Shown: in pieces, positions 20,805 through 32,200 of the stretch
Numbering within the stretch: the first letter of the stretch is position 1
Layout: every line of letters starts with the position of its first letter
Assembly: GCA_029961685.1 (NCBI GenBank)
Contig: JARWKL010000004.1
Span: 24,681,610 to 24,745,609 of the forward strand
Direction of reading: 5' to 3'
Source of the DNA: Aristolochia californica
Taxonomy: Eukaryota; Streptophyta; Magnoliopsida; Piperales; Aristolochiaceae
DNA: 64,000 nucleotides
Notes under the pieces: generated by a model
The model's database searches: none
Told to the model about the DNA's origin: nothing
Seen by the model: the letters and a program-made list of their open reading frames with translations, nothing else
Translations under genes and position numbers: made by a program

Positions 20805-21350
20805 TGTTATAATGTGGGACCCACCATGGTGCACGAGATGGTGGGATCCACCATGAGGACGTGGGATGCCAAAAAGAGTCCTCACCCATGCTAGAACGAG
20901 TTAAGAAGATAAGAAGCACAAGCTAAAAGTAGTTAGAAGACCTGAAGATCAAGTGGGACCCACAAAGATACCACGAGCTGGTAATCTTATCAATATGAGC
21001 TGGAAGATCATGTGGGACCCACAAGGGTTAAGGCCACGAGCTAGCCTACTCCCTTATGTCCACGTTATTGAAGACTTATCTTAGAGAGTTAGGGATGAAA
21101 TGTAATTAGGAGATTGAAAGGTTAATTGTATAAGGACTCTATCACTTCCTCTAAAATAAATAGAGGTGTTGTAATTCAGAATTAATCAAGTCACACAACT
21201 CCTTCTTGAGTAAATCTCTCTCTCTCTTGCTTGGTGCACACCTCTCTTTTTGCACTTCTCTTCTCTGTACCCAAGAGCTTTTCTCCCCTTTTCTTCTTTT
21301 TATTTCTCTCTTATCTTGCTTAGAATATTGGAAAAGGGATCCTAAATTTA
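20805..21350 (+). repeat. Related copia-type LTR, plus strand (second of the pair)
   Basis: Begins TGTTATAATGTGGGACCCACCATGG, resembling the start of 20354, and has the same architecture: A/T-rich promoter region with AAATAAATAGAGG, then CT-rich leader, then GGATCCTAAATTTA. The right boundary is uncertain because no clear CA end or primer site follows. It is the likely 5' LTR of the gag-pol sequence to its right. Confidence 0.55.
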
Positions 21351-22384
21351 GGATCCCCACGTCAAAAGAATGCTCTAAGAAGTTATGATCAAAGCTACTC
21401 ATAGAAGCTCTTTGTGAAGCAAAATTGATGCTTGTGAGATAAGTTTTTTATTCTTTTTATTATTACTTCAAGTTCTTTGTTTTTGGATAATTAGAAGAAG
21501 TTTAAGAGATGATTTTATTTCTGTCTTCATCTTATGAAAATATTGAGATTTAGGCATCTCGGATTAGAAGAAGTTTACCATGGCAATTTTGTCGGATTGC
21601 AAGTTTTTGGCTGAAATTCGGTCGGTTTATGTTGAGATTTTCTAAATAAAAGTTAGAATTTTTTTGGAAAAATATTTTCCTAATGAAGAAAATTATCTTC
21701 AGCCTATTATGAGTGGATTTTTATCCACTGGATTTCAGAAATCTAATTACATACCTTCCATGCTAAGCTTCTCCATTAACCGAGTTGTTTGAAAAACTCT
21801 ACTTGGTTTTGTGATATTTTGGAGAATTTTTTGAGAGCCAAGATTTGGTTGATTGTTCTTGGAAAATCAAGAATAGAATATTCTGTTTTAAATAAAAATA
21901 ATCAAGCACAAATTAAGAAAGGAAGTGGTCCTTTGAAAGTTTGGTAGACTCAATCCATGAAGAAAGGTTCTTGTTTTTTAATATCTCACAATATCTTCTT
22001 GATTAGGCCTGATTTTATTTGATTTTTGATCAATTATATATTCCCTAATTCATGAGGAACTGAATATATATACTGGTTTATCTCAAGCTGGAGTCAAATA
22101 TATTTTTGGAATGATCTTGGAAAAATCTAATTCGGAATTGTTAGCTTACCTTACTTGATGTCATGCTTATTGATTAATTTTTGCTATTCTTTACAAGGAA
22201 GACTAGAGAATTAATTATAGAAAATTTTGGCCAGAAAATTGACTGGCCCAAGAGGGTTCCCTCTTTGTCTAAAGACTTGATAAAGCTTGGGATCTCCTCC
22301 TTTCTACCCGAGCTAGCCTTGGCCGCACTTGAATCTCCAAGCTTACTTAGGCTACTTCAAATTTGAGTACACTATTACCCTTGG
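21351..22384 (+). other. Leader between copia LTR and gag, nothing recognised
   Basis: AT-rich sequence with short frames only. It occupies the place of a 5' untranslated leader. I see no protein motif, tRNA or repeat. Confidence 0.45.
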
Positions 22385-23231
22385 ATGGCCTCTTATGTGA
22401 TTACTACCATACCCTTACAAGGGATATCAAATTTCTTGATCTGGTGCACATCGGTTCGACGGTTCTTTATAACAAGGGACCTACTTCGTCACCTCACCAT
22501 ACTTGGGCTACCCATTGATGAAGAAGATGTTGCTTATGCTAAGTGGTTAAAAAATGACACTTTGGTAATTAATTGGCTAATCAAAAACTTGGAAGAACCT
22601 GTCTCCAACAATGATATTCATTTTGACACCACCAAACAAATTTTGGAGACATGTGCTAAGTTGTACTCTAGCTCTGACAACTTACACATGTCATATGATA
22701 TTCTCCAAAGAATGTTCAACACTATACAAGGAGAAAATATACATGAGTATTTGGCTCATTTTAGAGGCCTTGTTCAAGAATGGAAGCTAGCTAAGCCAAC
22801 CTCCACCAATGTCTTTGTCCAAGACAAGTAGAAGGAAGCCTTAGCCACTACCATTTCCCTAGCAAACATTAAGCCATATCTCAAAGTTGCGAAAAGTCAA
22901 CCCAGCACCTCTTCTATTCCCACCTTTGATGATTTATGTACCACATTACTCTGCATTTCAGACTCTTCTTCTCCTTATCCTACTAAAGTATCATCCACTT
23001 TGTACTCCGAGCATAGGAGAACATCAACCGACTGCAACCAAGGCTGTGGAAGAAAATTACAGAGGAGGATGAAGAAGAGGTGGAAGGAATGGCTTTGTTA
23101 GAATAGACGGAAGGGAATGCACCCATTGTGAGAAAGATGGCCACACTATAGATCAGTGTTTTAAAATCCATGGCAAATCGGATTGGGTTAAGGCTAATCA
23201 AGCCTCAATAAGTCATACAAAGGAGGACCAT
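22385..23231 (+). pseudogene. Ty1/copia gag remnant with zinc knuckle
   Basis: An ATG at 22385 opens a 148-codon frame that follows the copia gag (UBN2) pattern: FLIWCTSVRRFF near the start, then LVINWLIKNLEEPV, LYSSSDNLHMSYDILQRM and YLAHFRGLVQEW. A stop at 22829-22831 interrupts it, but the same frame continues with KPYLKVAKSQPSTSSIPTFD. After a frame change a CCHC zinc knuckle is encoded at 23118-23159 (C-X2-C-X4-H-X4-C: CTHCEKDGHTIDQC). Gag would package the element RNA in virus-like particles. Internal stops and the frame change show it is inactive. Confidence 0.88.
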
Positions 23232-25430
23232 TTACCATAGCTGACGGCTCCGAAACTAAAGTTCTGGGGAAAGGATCCACATCTGTTACACCATCAATTC
23301 CGCTTATATATATTATTTTTGTTCCTAATTTTCCCTTGAATCTTTTATCTGTTAGTCAGCTAACATAAAATTTTAATTGCTCAATTACCATCTCACCCGC
23401 TTCTTGTGTGTTTTAGAATCTTACAATGAAGCAAGTGATTGGAGGAGGCCATGAACATGGGGGACTCTACCACCTGGACGTGCCTCAAATAAATGCCATC
23501 TCAATCAAGGAAACTAAGACAATTCTATGGCACAATAAATTGGGACATCCATCCACACAATCTCTTCATCTTCTTTTTCCTACCTTTAAGGATATGTCAA
23601 ATTTAAATTGTGAAGTGTGTCAACTAAGCAAACATCAGAGGACCACATACTCACCTCGTCCATAACTTAAAAGTATTTCTCCTTTTTTCGTTGATCCACA
23701 CAGATGTATGGGGACCCTTGAATATCTCAAACATTTCCTAAGTCAAGTACTTTATTACATTTATTGACGATTGTACTCGTACCACATGACTATTTCTTTT
23801 TAAAGAGCGATCTAAAATACCCTCAATTTTTAATCCCTTTCATGCTATGGTTGTCACTCAATTTGGTAAAAGAATCAAAGTACTTAGGTCTGATAATGCC
23901 AAAGAGCACTTTCAAAGATCTTGACTATTTTTGTAAAGAGAATGACATTATCCATCAAGCATCTTGTGTCTACACCTCCCAACAGAATGGTGTACCAGAA
24001 TGGAAGAACCGTCACCTTCTGGAGGTAGCTCACTACTTATTGTATACCATGAAAGTCCCATACTTTTATTGGCCCCATGCCATCCTTACTACATGATTTC
24101 TTATAAATAGGCTCCCTCTTCCATTCTTGTTCATAAATCCCCATATTCCTTATTGTTTCCACACGGTAATCCCTTTTAACTTCCCTCAAAAGTCTTTGGT
24201 TGTACATGCTTTGTTCATATTAACTCTCCAAAACATAGTAAACCTGATCCAAAATCTGTCAAGTGTATCTTCTTAGGATACTCTCGCATGAAGAAGGGTA
24301 ATATTTGCTACAATCCCACTCTCTAAAGGTTACTTTTGTCTATGGATGTAAATGTTTTTGAAGACTCTTTATACTACTCTGACAATGTTCCTCCAGGTCT
24401 CTCTTCTATACTAGCTTCTCCTCGACCGGTTGTGCTCCGTGCTATGAAAATTGTTGAACTACCTGAAGAGCTGGTTGACACCACTCCTGCAGAGTTTGTG
24501 GATCCCATCAAGTTAAGTCCATTTTCTCCTGTTCCTTTTGGACCACAATATGATACTCGACCTATTGCCTTAAGAAAAGAACCCAGAACTTGCACTAGGC
24601 CCTCTACTTCTCACCACATATCCAATTTTTTGTCTCACCATCGTTTATCCTCTTAATGTTGTCAAATTTTTACATCTATCTCCTTCATCTCAGTCCCACG
24701 GTCCTATCAGAAGGCTCTGAAACATCTAGGGTGGAAGACAATGGATGAAGAAATGCAGGCACTCTATGAGAATCAGACATGGGCTCTAGCTCCTCTTCCA
24801 TTAGATTAAAAACCTATCAGCACAATCCAGATGGATCAGTTGCTCGCCTTAAGTTCTACTTAATTTCTAAAGGCTATACGTAGTGTTATGGGATCGGTTA
24901 TGAGGAAACATTCTCTCTGGTAGCCAAATTGAACTTGGTACAAATTTTATTATCGCTTGCTACTAATTCTTCTTGGCCGGTCTATCAAGTAGATGTGAAA
25001 AAATCTTTTCTCAATGGGGATATAAAGGAAGAAATTTATATGCAATAACCACTTGGATTTGTGGTTGAGGGGGAGTTGGCATGTCGATTGAATAAATCCC
25101 TTTATGATCTAGAATAGTCTCCTCGTGCATGGTTTGATAAATTTAGCCAACCACTTATACGGGCCGAATTTCATAGATATTTCATAGATCACTTTGTATT
25201 TCTTAAAGACACACCTAAAGGCAAAGTGATTTTGAACTATATATGTTGATGATATTATCTTAACCGGTAGTGATCCTGAGGGCATTCAAGAAACCAAGGA
25301 AAAGATATATGAAGAATTCAAGACTAAAAATCTTGGACTACTTAAGTACTTTCTGGGCATTGAAGTACTACAGTCCAAACATGGGATTATACTATCTCCA
25401 AGGAAGTATGTCCTTGATCTACTGGAGGAG
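23232..25430 (+). pseudogene. Ty1/copia pol remnant (integrase, reverse transcriptase)
   Basis: Domains appear in copia order with many stops and frame changes. The end of the protease region (TIADGSE, PLNLLSVSQL, 23240-23370) lacks any visible DSGA active site. The GAG-pre-integrase follows (LWHNKLGHPST, CEVCQLSKH, 23520-23665). The integrase core has IHTDVWGPL, VLRSDNAKE and NGVPEWKNRHLLE (23690-24090), although the second residue of some conserved phrases is altered. The integrase C-terminal end is at 24100-24400. Reverse transcriptase spans 24700-25430 with WKTMDEEMQALYENQTW, YQVDVKKSFLNGDIKEEIYM and the catalytic YVDD at 25242-25253. The sequence stops after KYVLDLLEE, so RNase H and any 3' LTR are missing. 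It is a dead, 3'-truncated copy. Confidence 0.9.
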
Positions 25431-25853
25431 AGATGCGTGATGGGGTGTGGACCAGAAATAGTAGACTGATCAGTAGACAGCAGAATCACCGGGCTGAGAT
25501 TACCGTTCAGTTGGGTTATGAAGCAGTGGAAATTATGACATCAAGACAATCTACGCCTACCTGGGAGGGTTTCCAATCAGTGAGACACAACTGCAATGGA
25601 AAAATAATAACAATGATTGCAAGATGACACCAGCTCGAGCAAAAACTTTCAGGAATAAGGGAGATGCCAACTATAGAATAAATTCAACTTCTAGTATTGG
25701 ATGTATAGCCGATTTCTAACTCTGCAATCCAAGTAGGAACGACACGACACTTCAAGATGAACAAGGTCTAGAAGCTTCTAAATTGCTAGTGATCATAGAT
25801 CAAAAAAGGATCACATTAACTGTGTGGGTTGACCTAGTCAACTCACAGAACGA
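25431..25853 (-). other. Primer-proximal internal region of element 2
   Basis: No retroelement protein motif. A 64-codon plus-strand frame (25433-25627) has no resemblance I can name. Placement beside the outer primer site makes this the 5' internal part of the outer minus-strand element, separated from 19489-20353 by the nested copia. Confidence 0.5.
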
Positions 25854-25865
25854 GCTCTGATACTA
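25854..25865 (-). other. Primer-binding site of element 2
   Basis: Minus strand reads TAGTATCAGAGC next to the LTR end CAACA; one change from TGGTATCAGAGC. Confidence 0.82.
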
Positions 25866-26178
25866 TGTTGAATTTATGGAAAAGAGAAATACTTAATTGA
25901 CTTGTTTTAATTAGAGTACGTGAACCCCTATTTATAATAGAGGAAACTGGTAGAGTCCAATTACAATTAAACTACCTTTGTCCCAATTACGGCCAAACTC
26001 TAACACTTAAAGGTAAGTCATAACATAATTAAATAACTCAATATAAATAGAAGACTAACATAGCTAAAACACCTTTAAATTGAAACTCTTCTATGAGACC
26101 TCTTTCCATAATAATTTTGGCTTTGTAAGATTTCTTATTATGAAAGTCATGTAAGAGGCTTCCATATCTTCTCTTCAA
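25866..26178 (-). repeat. 5' LTR of element 2 (right copy)
   Basis: Starts TGTTGAATTTATGG and ends CTCTTCAA, with the terminal CA replaced or lost. Closely similar to 19174-19488 throughout, with scattered substitutions. Confidence 0.88.
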
Positions 26179-26676
26179 AAAATAATTTTCCAGTGTCTCC
26201 TAACTAAAGGCACTAACAAGACCTTAGAGTTGAAAGTAATTGTCTTCCAAAAAAAATTCTTGGTAAAAACTTTTCTCCTTGAAAAGTGTTTCCAGAAAAC
26301 ATAAGGCACTAATAGATGCTAGAGATATAATTTTACTAGAAATACATTTCCAAAGTTTCCTAAAAAGGCACTAATAAGGCCATAATGATGTAAAAACTTA
26401 GTTGTTTCAGAAAAAAACTTACCTTGCACTAAAATTTTCCAAGTAAGAAATTTCATCAAGAAAAGTGATTCTTGGAAACATGAGGCACTAATGGTCCCTG
26501 GACATGTATTTTTACTAGAAATATTTTTCCAAATTTTTTTGAAAAAAGGCATTAACAAGGCCTTATAGTAGTCAAATGTAATTTTTTTTTCTTGAAAAAT
26601 TGAAATACCACAAAATTTTCTATGTAAGAATTTTCAGCTTGAAAATTGTTCCACGGAAATATGAGACACTAACAGT
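26179..26676. repeat. Satellite A, higher-order-repeat block, piece 2
   Basis: About 2.8 monomers: one with ACCTTAGAG, one with CCATAATGATGTAAAAA, one with CATTAACAAGGCCTTATAGTAG and GGAAATATGAG. The same order is found at 30290-30760. Together with piece 1 this shows the array was continuous before element 2 inserted. It is cut at GACACTAACAGT by the next element. Confidence 0.88.
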
Positions 26677-26839
26677 CGGTCCATAAGACCAAGGAAGACC
26701 CACACATCCAAGAGATGTGGAAGATGGGCTCATGGCCCATAGATCAAGTCCATAACTTCTTCTTCCTCCTGTTTTCTCTCTATGAGTCCCTTTCTCTTTT
26801 TGTCCATGAGCTAAATCCATGGAGTCCTGAAAATCAATA
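26677..26839 (+). repeat. 5' LTR of element 3, truncated
   Basis: Corresponds to the last 160 bp of the right LTR with about 93% identity by eye. It ends CAATA where CAACA is expected. The first part of the LTR is missing against satellite sequence. Confidence 0.85.
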
Positions 26840-26851
26840 TGGTATCAGAGC
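26840..26851 (+). other. Primer-binding site of element 3
   Basis: TGGTATCAGAGC directly after the LTR, the exact initiator Met-tRNA-type plant retrotransposon primer site. Confidence 0.92.
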
Positions 26852-29014
26852 ATTGATTTTCAGGACTCGTAGCTATGGTTCCAAAAATTCCTTTTCTATC
26901 TCTTTGTCTTGTGTCCTTGTGTTTTGCTTATTCTCTCCCCTAGTGAAACCCATATTTTTTCTCTTTTCTTTGCTCATATTGCTACTTTGATTGATTATTC
27001 TTTATTATATAGATTATTCTTCATCCTAGTATTTTCTCGCTAGTTGAAAGATTTCCATTGCCAGCCATATTTTTTTTTTGGTTCTATTTAGGAAGCAAGG
27101 AAGATGACTTTACTGATTTCGGAAAGTTCCTTTGCTGATTGATTTTTTGTCCGTTGCTTCTCCGAAGATGCCGTGATTACCATCTGAAGTCTTGGTGGTT
27201 CTCAAGTTTTTCATAACTGTTTGAAAGCCAGCATCGCGGGAGAAGATGACTCTGCTCCCAAGACTACGAGAAAATCCCATTGCTGTTGTCCATCCCATGT
27301 TGGAGAAGATCGTAAATTGATCTTATTCTTTGTTTTCCATTCAATTATCCAGCTAGATCAAATTATCCTGGCATTATGGTTTATTTCTATTTGGTTGCTG
27401 CTGGATCTTTGGTTCTCTGATCCTGCCTCATATGTCTACTACTTTCTGGAGATAGAATTGTATCATCTCTACTGTCAGACTAATTCAGAAGTTATTCAGA
27501 TGTCGTATTGCTCTCTCATTCAGCCTGGTCGTTGGATTCATTCCAAGTTAATCTTGTGAGTTATCTGGCCGTATTGATCATCCTCAATCAAGGATCTAGC
27601 AAGTTATACGCTAAAGAAGTTTATCTTGGAAAGGCATCTCCACTGGCATATTTTTTTCAAAACAAGTGATTTCTTTCTTGTTTGGAAATTTTTTTTTTCC
27701 GTTTGGATTAATCAGTAGTTCTAGCATTGTCTACTAATTTTCTGAATCTAACAGCAACGAAGACATTTTTTTCGGACATAATCTTGCTGACAATCTGGTC
27801 GTATCTACTTCTGCTCCCGTTATCTGCCGTCAATCTAGAAATTTGATCTTGGTTTGATCTTGCAGCTGGTTTTTGAAAATTTGGAAATTCTTCATTGGCG
27901 TTTTTCCTTTCTCCGACTGCTACTACAAGATCTCCTACCATGATTGTCTTTGGTTTTCCAATCTATTTGGAAGCAGGCAGGAAGATGAAGGTATTTTTGT
28001 ATTTTATTCACCAAGTTAGGTAGATTGATTTTAATCTAGCGTTGGTTTTGCCAACCCTAACCAGACCTTGCCGGGCAACCTACCGACCCGCCCGACTCAT
28101 TCTATTCCCTCGGGTTAACCTAGTGGGTTGGGTCAACCGAGTCAACTCTGTCCAAGTCAACTCTGTCCTGGTTAGCCTGACTCGCTTTAGTTATTTTTTT
28201 ACCTCGATATACATGTCTAGGTCCCAAGTTTTATACCTATTCTTCTACAACTAGGACATATTGATCTACTATTTGACTCAACGCAATTTGGTACTTTTTC
28301 CAGCTGGATTATTATTTTGAGGCACAACATATTTGTTGGTCAACTTATTGCATTGGATTATTTCATGGGTCATTTTACAAAGTTTATTATTTTGATACGT
28401 GTTATGTGTATTGGAAGATGGTCATGTTATATGGACTCAGGCCCATTTCAGCTGCTGCTATTGTGTCTTTTTGGATGAGACATTATTATTGAAGAAGAGG
28501 TGGCCTCAATATCCTTTCTCCTACCATCCTTTATTTGACTCTCACATATCTTTGGGCCAACCTTTTGAATGTTGCTTCGGATGGGAGTTTAAGTCCATTT
28601 ATACATACATATGGGTGTTTTAATTCCATTGAGACTTTTTCATATAGATACCGGGGGGTTTTTTATTGCCATCTTCTAAATGACAGGCTTTACCCACTTA
28701 TCACCCATTTCGACCTATGAGACTCGGTGTGTGGGTTGGGACACCGTGATGGAGGAGAGTATTACTACATATATGTTACCCCTCTTAATTGGCATTTATT
28801 ACTCCCATCACTTGAGAGTCGTTGTCCCGTGGAGGGACACGGTGATGGAGTTTTATTACACTTCTGAGTATTGCGTCCCACTACCTATAGAAGATAGGAG
28901 TGTGCCCTACATCCAACATGGGTTATGACTAGACTATGGAGCAATGTTGTACGGCTTGGAGTGATTTTAATCTCACTTATCTTATGCCAACTGGGCCTCA
29001 TGGAAGAGACCACT
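26852..29014 (+). other. Internal region of element 3, no recognised protein
   Basis: About 2.2 kb. The longest open frame, 27221-27559 (112 codons), has no motif that I recognise and no similarity to gag; other frames are shorter. It contains T-rich stretches typical of intron-like or leader sequence, and a segment near 28041-28190 rich in CCGACCCGCC and GTCAACTC words. From about 28400 to 28990 it parallels the non-coding body of element 1. It is best described as a large non-autonomous derivative. Confidence 0.6.
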
Positions 29015-29028
29015 AGCATGAGGGGGTT
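29015..29028 (+). other. Polypurine tract of element 3
   Basis: AGCATGAGGGGGTT lies immediately before the LTR start TGTTGGAAG, the equivalent of the element 1 tract. Confidence 0.78.
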
Positions 29029-29263
29029 TGTTGGAAGATGGGCCCAAACCCACACGACCTAGGAAGGCTGACAAATCCATGTGTGTTGGAAGATGGGCCC
29101 AAGCCCATAAGACCAAGGAAGACCCACACATCCAAGAGATGTGGAAGATGGGCTCAAGGCCCATATATCAAGTCCATAACCTTTTTTTCCTCTTGTTTTC
29201 TCTCAATGAGTCCATTTCTCTTTTTCTCTATGAGCTAAATCCGTGGAGTCCTGAAAATCAACA
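29029..29263 (+). repeat. 3' LTR of element 3
   Basis: 235 bp, TGTTGGAAGATGGGCC to AATCAACA. The first 55 bp (29029-29083) are repeated almost exactly from 29084, a tandem duplication at the LTR start. Satellite A follows directly. Confidence 0.85.
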
Positions 29264-32200
29264 ATATTTGCATAAATTAATTTGTTTCAGCAAAAAGTGT
29301 TTTACCAAAAATGATTCCTAGAATGAATTTTCAAGTTGAAAGTGTGTCCAGAAAACATCAGGCACTAATGGTCATTGGAGATGTATTTTTACTAGAAATA
29401 CTTTTCCAACGTTTCTTGAAAAAATATCACTAACAAAACCTTCTAGTTATAGAAAGTAATTTGTTTTGGCAAAGTTTTCCTAGAAAGAATTTTCTGCCTA
29501 AAATGTGTTTTCTAGGAAACATGAGGCACTAATGGTCCATGGAGACGTATTTTTACTAAAAATATTTTCTTAGCGTTTCCTAAATCAATGCTTTAACAAG
29601 GTCATATAGTTGTAGAACGTAATTTGTTTCAACAAAAAATTTCGAGTAAGAATTTTCAACTTCAAAAGTCTTTCTAGGAAACATGAGGTACTAATTGTCC
29701 TTGGAGATTTATTTTTATAAGAAATACATTTCTATCTTGTCCAAAAAATGCACTAAGAAGACCTTATAGTTATAGAAAGTAATTTGTATCATAAAAAAAT
29801 CCTAACCACAAAATTTCCCTACTTAGAATTTTCAACATGAAATTTTTTTCTAGGAAACATGAGGTAGTAACCCAAGGTTCATATTTTTACTAGAAATACT
29901 TTTTCCAATGTTTACAAAAAAAATGCACTAACAAGGCTTTATAATTGTCGAAAGTAATTTGCTTTAGAAAAAAATTGCTTTACCACAATAGTTTCTTGGT
30001 ACGAATTTTCAGCTAGAAATTTTTTGTCCAGGAAACATGAGGCACTAATGGTCCATCACGATGTATTTTTACTAAAAATATTTTCCAAACATTCCCTAAA
30101 AAAATGCACTAACTAGTCCTTGTGGTTGTAGAAATTATTTTAGCACAAATTGCCAAACCAAGAAATTTTCTTGGTAACAATTGTTAGCTTAAAAAGTGTT
30201 TCCTGGAAACATAAGGCACTAATCGTCCTTTGCGACGTATTTTTACTAGAAATACCTTTCCAATGTCTCCTAAATAAAGACACTAACTAGACCTTTGAGT
30301 TATAGAAAGTAATTTATTTCAACAAAAATTGTCTTACAACAAAATTTTCCAGGTAAGAATTTTCAGCTTAAATAGTGTTTCCAGGAAACATGATGTACTA
30401 ATGGACCCTGGAGAAGTAGTTTTACTAGAAATACAATTAAAATTTTCCTAAAAAACGTTATAACAAGGCCTTAATGATATATAAAGTTATTTGTTTTAGA
30501 AAAAAATTCCTTACACCAAAATTTTCCTGGTAAGAATTTTTGACAAGAAAGTGATTTTCTTGAAACATAAGGCACTACTGGTCCCTGGACATGTACTTTT
30601 ACAAGAAATACTTTTCCAATGTTTCCTGAAAAAAAGGCATTAACAAAGCTATATAGTTGTAAAATGTAATTTTTTCAACAAAAATATATTTATTAAAAAA
30701 TTTTCCTAGTTAGAATTTTTAGCTTAAAAAGTGTTTAATGGAAATATGAGGCAATGATGGTCCATGTTGACGTATTTTTAGTAGAAATATATTTCCAATG
30801 TTTCCTAAGAAAATACACTAACAAGGCCTTATTGTTGCAGAAAGCAATTTCTTTCGGTAAAAATATCTTTACAAAAAAAGATTCTTGGTAAGAATTTTCA
30901 ATTAGGAAAGTGTTTCCAAAAAAAATGAGGCACTAATGGTCCTTGGTGACGTATTTTTACATGTAATACATTTCCAATGTTTCCTGAAAATAAAATCAAT
31001 GACAAAACTTTATATTTGTAGAAAATAATTTGTTTCAGCAAAGTTTTCCATTTAATATTTTTTTGCCTGAAAAATGTTTTCCAGGAAACATAATGGTCCA
31101 TGTAGCCATATTTTTACTAGAAGTACTTGTCCAACATTTTTTGAAAAAATGCACTGACAAGGTCATATAGTTGAAAAAAGTAATTTGTTTAAGTAAAATT
31201 TTTCTAGTAAGAATTTTCTACCTCAAAAGTGTTTCCAGGAAACACGAGGAACTAATGATCCCTGGAGAGGTATCTTTACTAGAAATACTTTAACAACATT
31301 TCCAAAAAAATTCCCTAACTAGGCCTTGTAGTTGTAGAAAGTAATTTGTTTCATAAAAAATATTCTTACCACAAAATTTCCCTGGTAAGAATTTTCAACA
31401 TGAAAAATGTTTCTACGAAACATGAGGCAGTAATGGTCCCAAGGGTCATATTTTTACTTAAAATACTTTTCAAACATTTATAAAAAAAATGTAGTAACAA
31501 AGCCTGATAGTTGTAGAAAGTAATTTGTTTTAGCAAAAAATGTTTTAACATTATAGTTTCCTGGTAATGATTTTCAACTAAAAAACGTTTTTCTAGGAAC
31601 CATGAAGCACTAGTGGTCCCTCATGATGTATTTTTACTAAAAACAAATTTCAAACATTTCCTTAAAAAAATGAACTAACAAGGCCTTGTGGTTGTTGTAG
31701 AAAGTAATTTATTTTTTGCAAAAATTTCCTTACCTCAAAAATTTTCCTGGTAAGAATTTTCGGCTAGAAAAGTGCTTCTAGGAAATATGAGGCACTAATG
31801 GTCCCTAGAGATGTAATTTTACCATAAATACTTTTCCAACATTCCAGAAAAAAAAAGTACTAACAAGGCCTAGTAGTTGTTAAAAGTATTTTGTTTTAGC
31901 AAATATTGCCTCACTTCAAAAGTTTGTTGGGTAAAAATTTTCAACTTGAATAGTGTTTATAGGAAACATGAGGCAATAATGGACCCTAGAGACATATTTT
32001 TAGTAGAAATACATTTCCAAAGTTTCCTAAAAAAGGCTGTAACCTGGCCGTAATGTTGTAAAAAGTTATTCGTTTCAGAAAAATACCTTACGCAAAAGTT
32101 TTCCTAGAAATATTATTCAACAAGAAAAGTTATTCCATGAAACTTGAGGCACTAAGGGTCCCTAGACACATTTTTATTAGAAATTCTTTTCTAACGTTTC

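Larger units (their letters stand above)
19174..26178 (-). mobile_element. Copia-like element (element 2) with a nested plus-strand copia
   Basis: Outer LTRs at 19174-19488 and 25866-26178 share their first 180 bp or so with element 1, and the primer site on the minus strand lies beside the right LTR. The outer internal region is split: 19489-20353 resembles element 1's internal part, and 25431-25865 is the part next to the primer site. Between them lies a plus-strand Ty1/copia with gag and pol remnants. Satellite A breaks at ACTAGAAAT on the left and resumes with AAAATAATTTTCC on the right; the uninterrupted monomer reads CTAGAAATACCTTTCC. That fits a five-base target duplication GAAAT with one change. 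Confidence 0.82.
26677..29263 (+). mobile_element. Non-autonomous copia-like LTR element (element 3)
   Basis: Plus-strand element with LTRs at 26677-26839 (5' end truncated) and 29029-29263, primer site at 26840, and purine tract before the right LTR. The 2.2-kb internal region holds no gag or pol motif. Its last third matches element 1 in reverse complement. Satellite A monomer order resumes on the right with about 85 bp of the expected monomer missing, so the insertion was followed by a small deletion that also removed the LTR start. Confidence 0.85.

Noticed and set aside
27221..27559. 112-codon frame in element 3 as a possible gag or host gene
   Set aside because: No motif of gag, zinc knuckle or any host family is visible and it lies in a non-autonomous element body.
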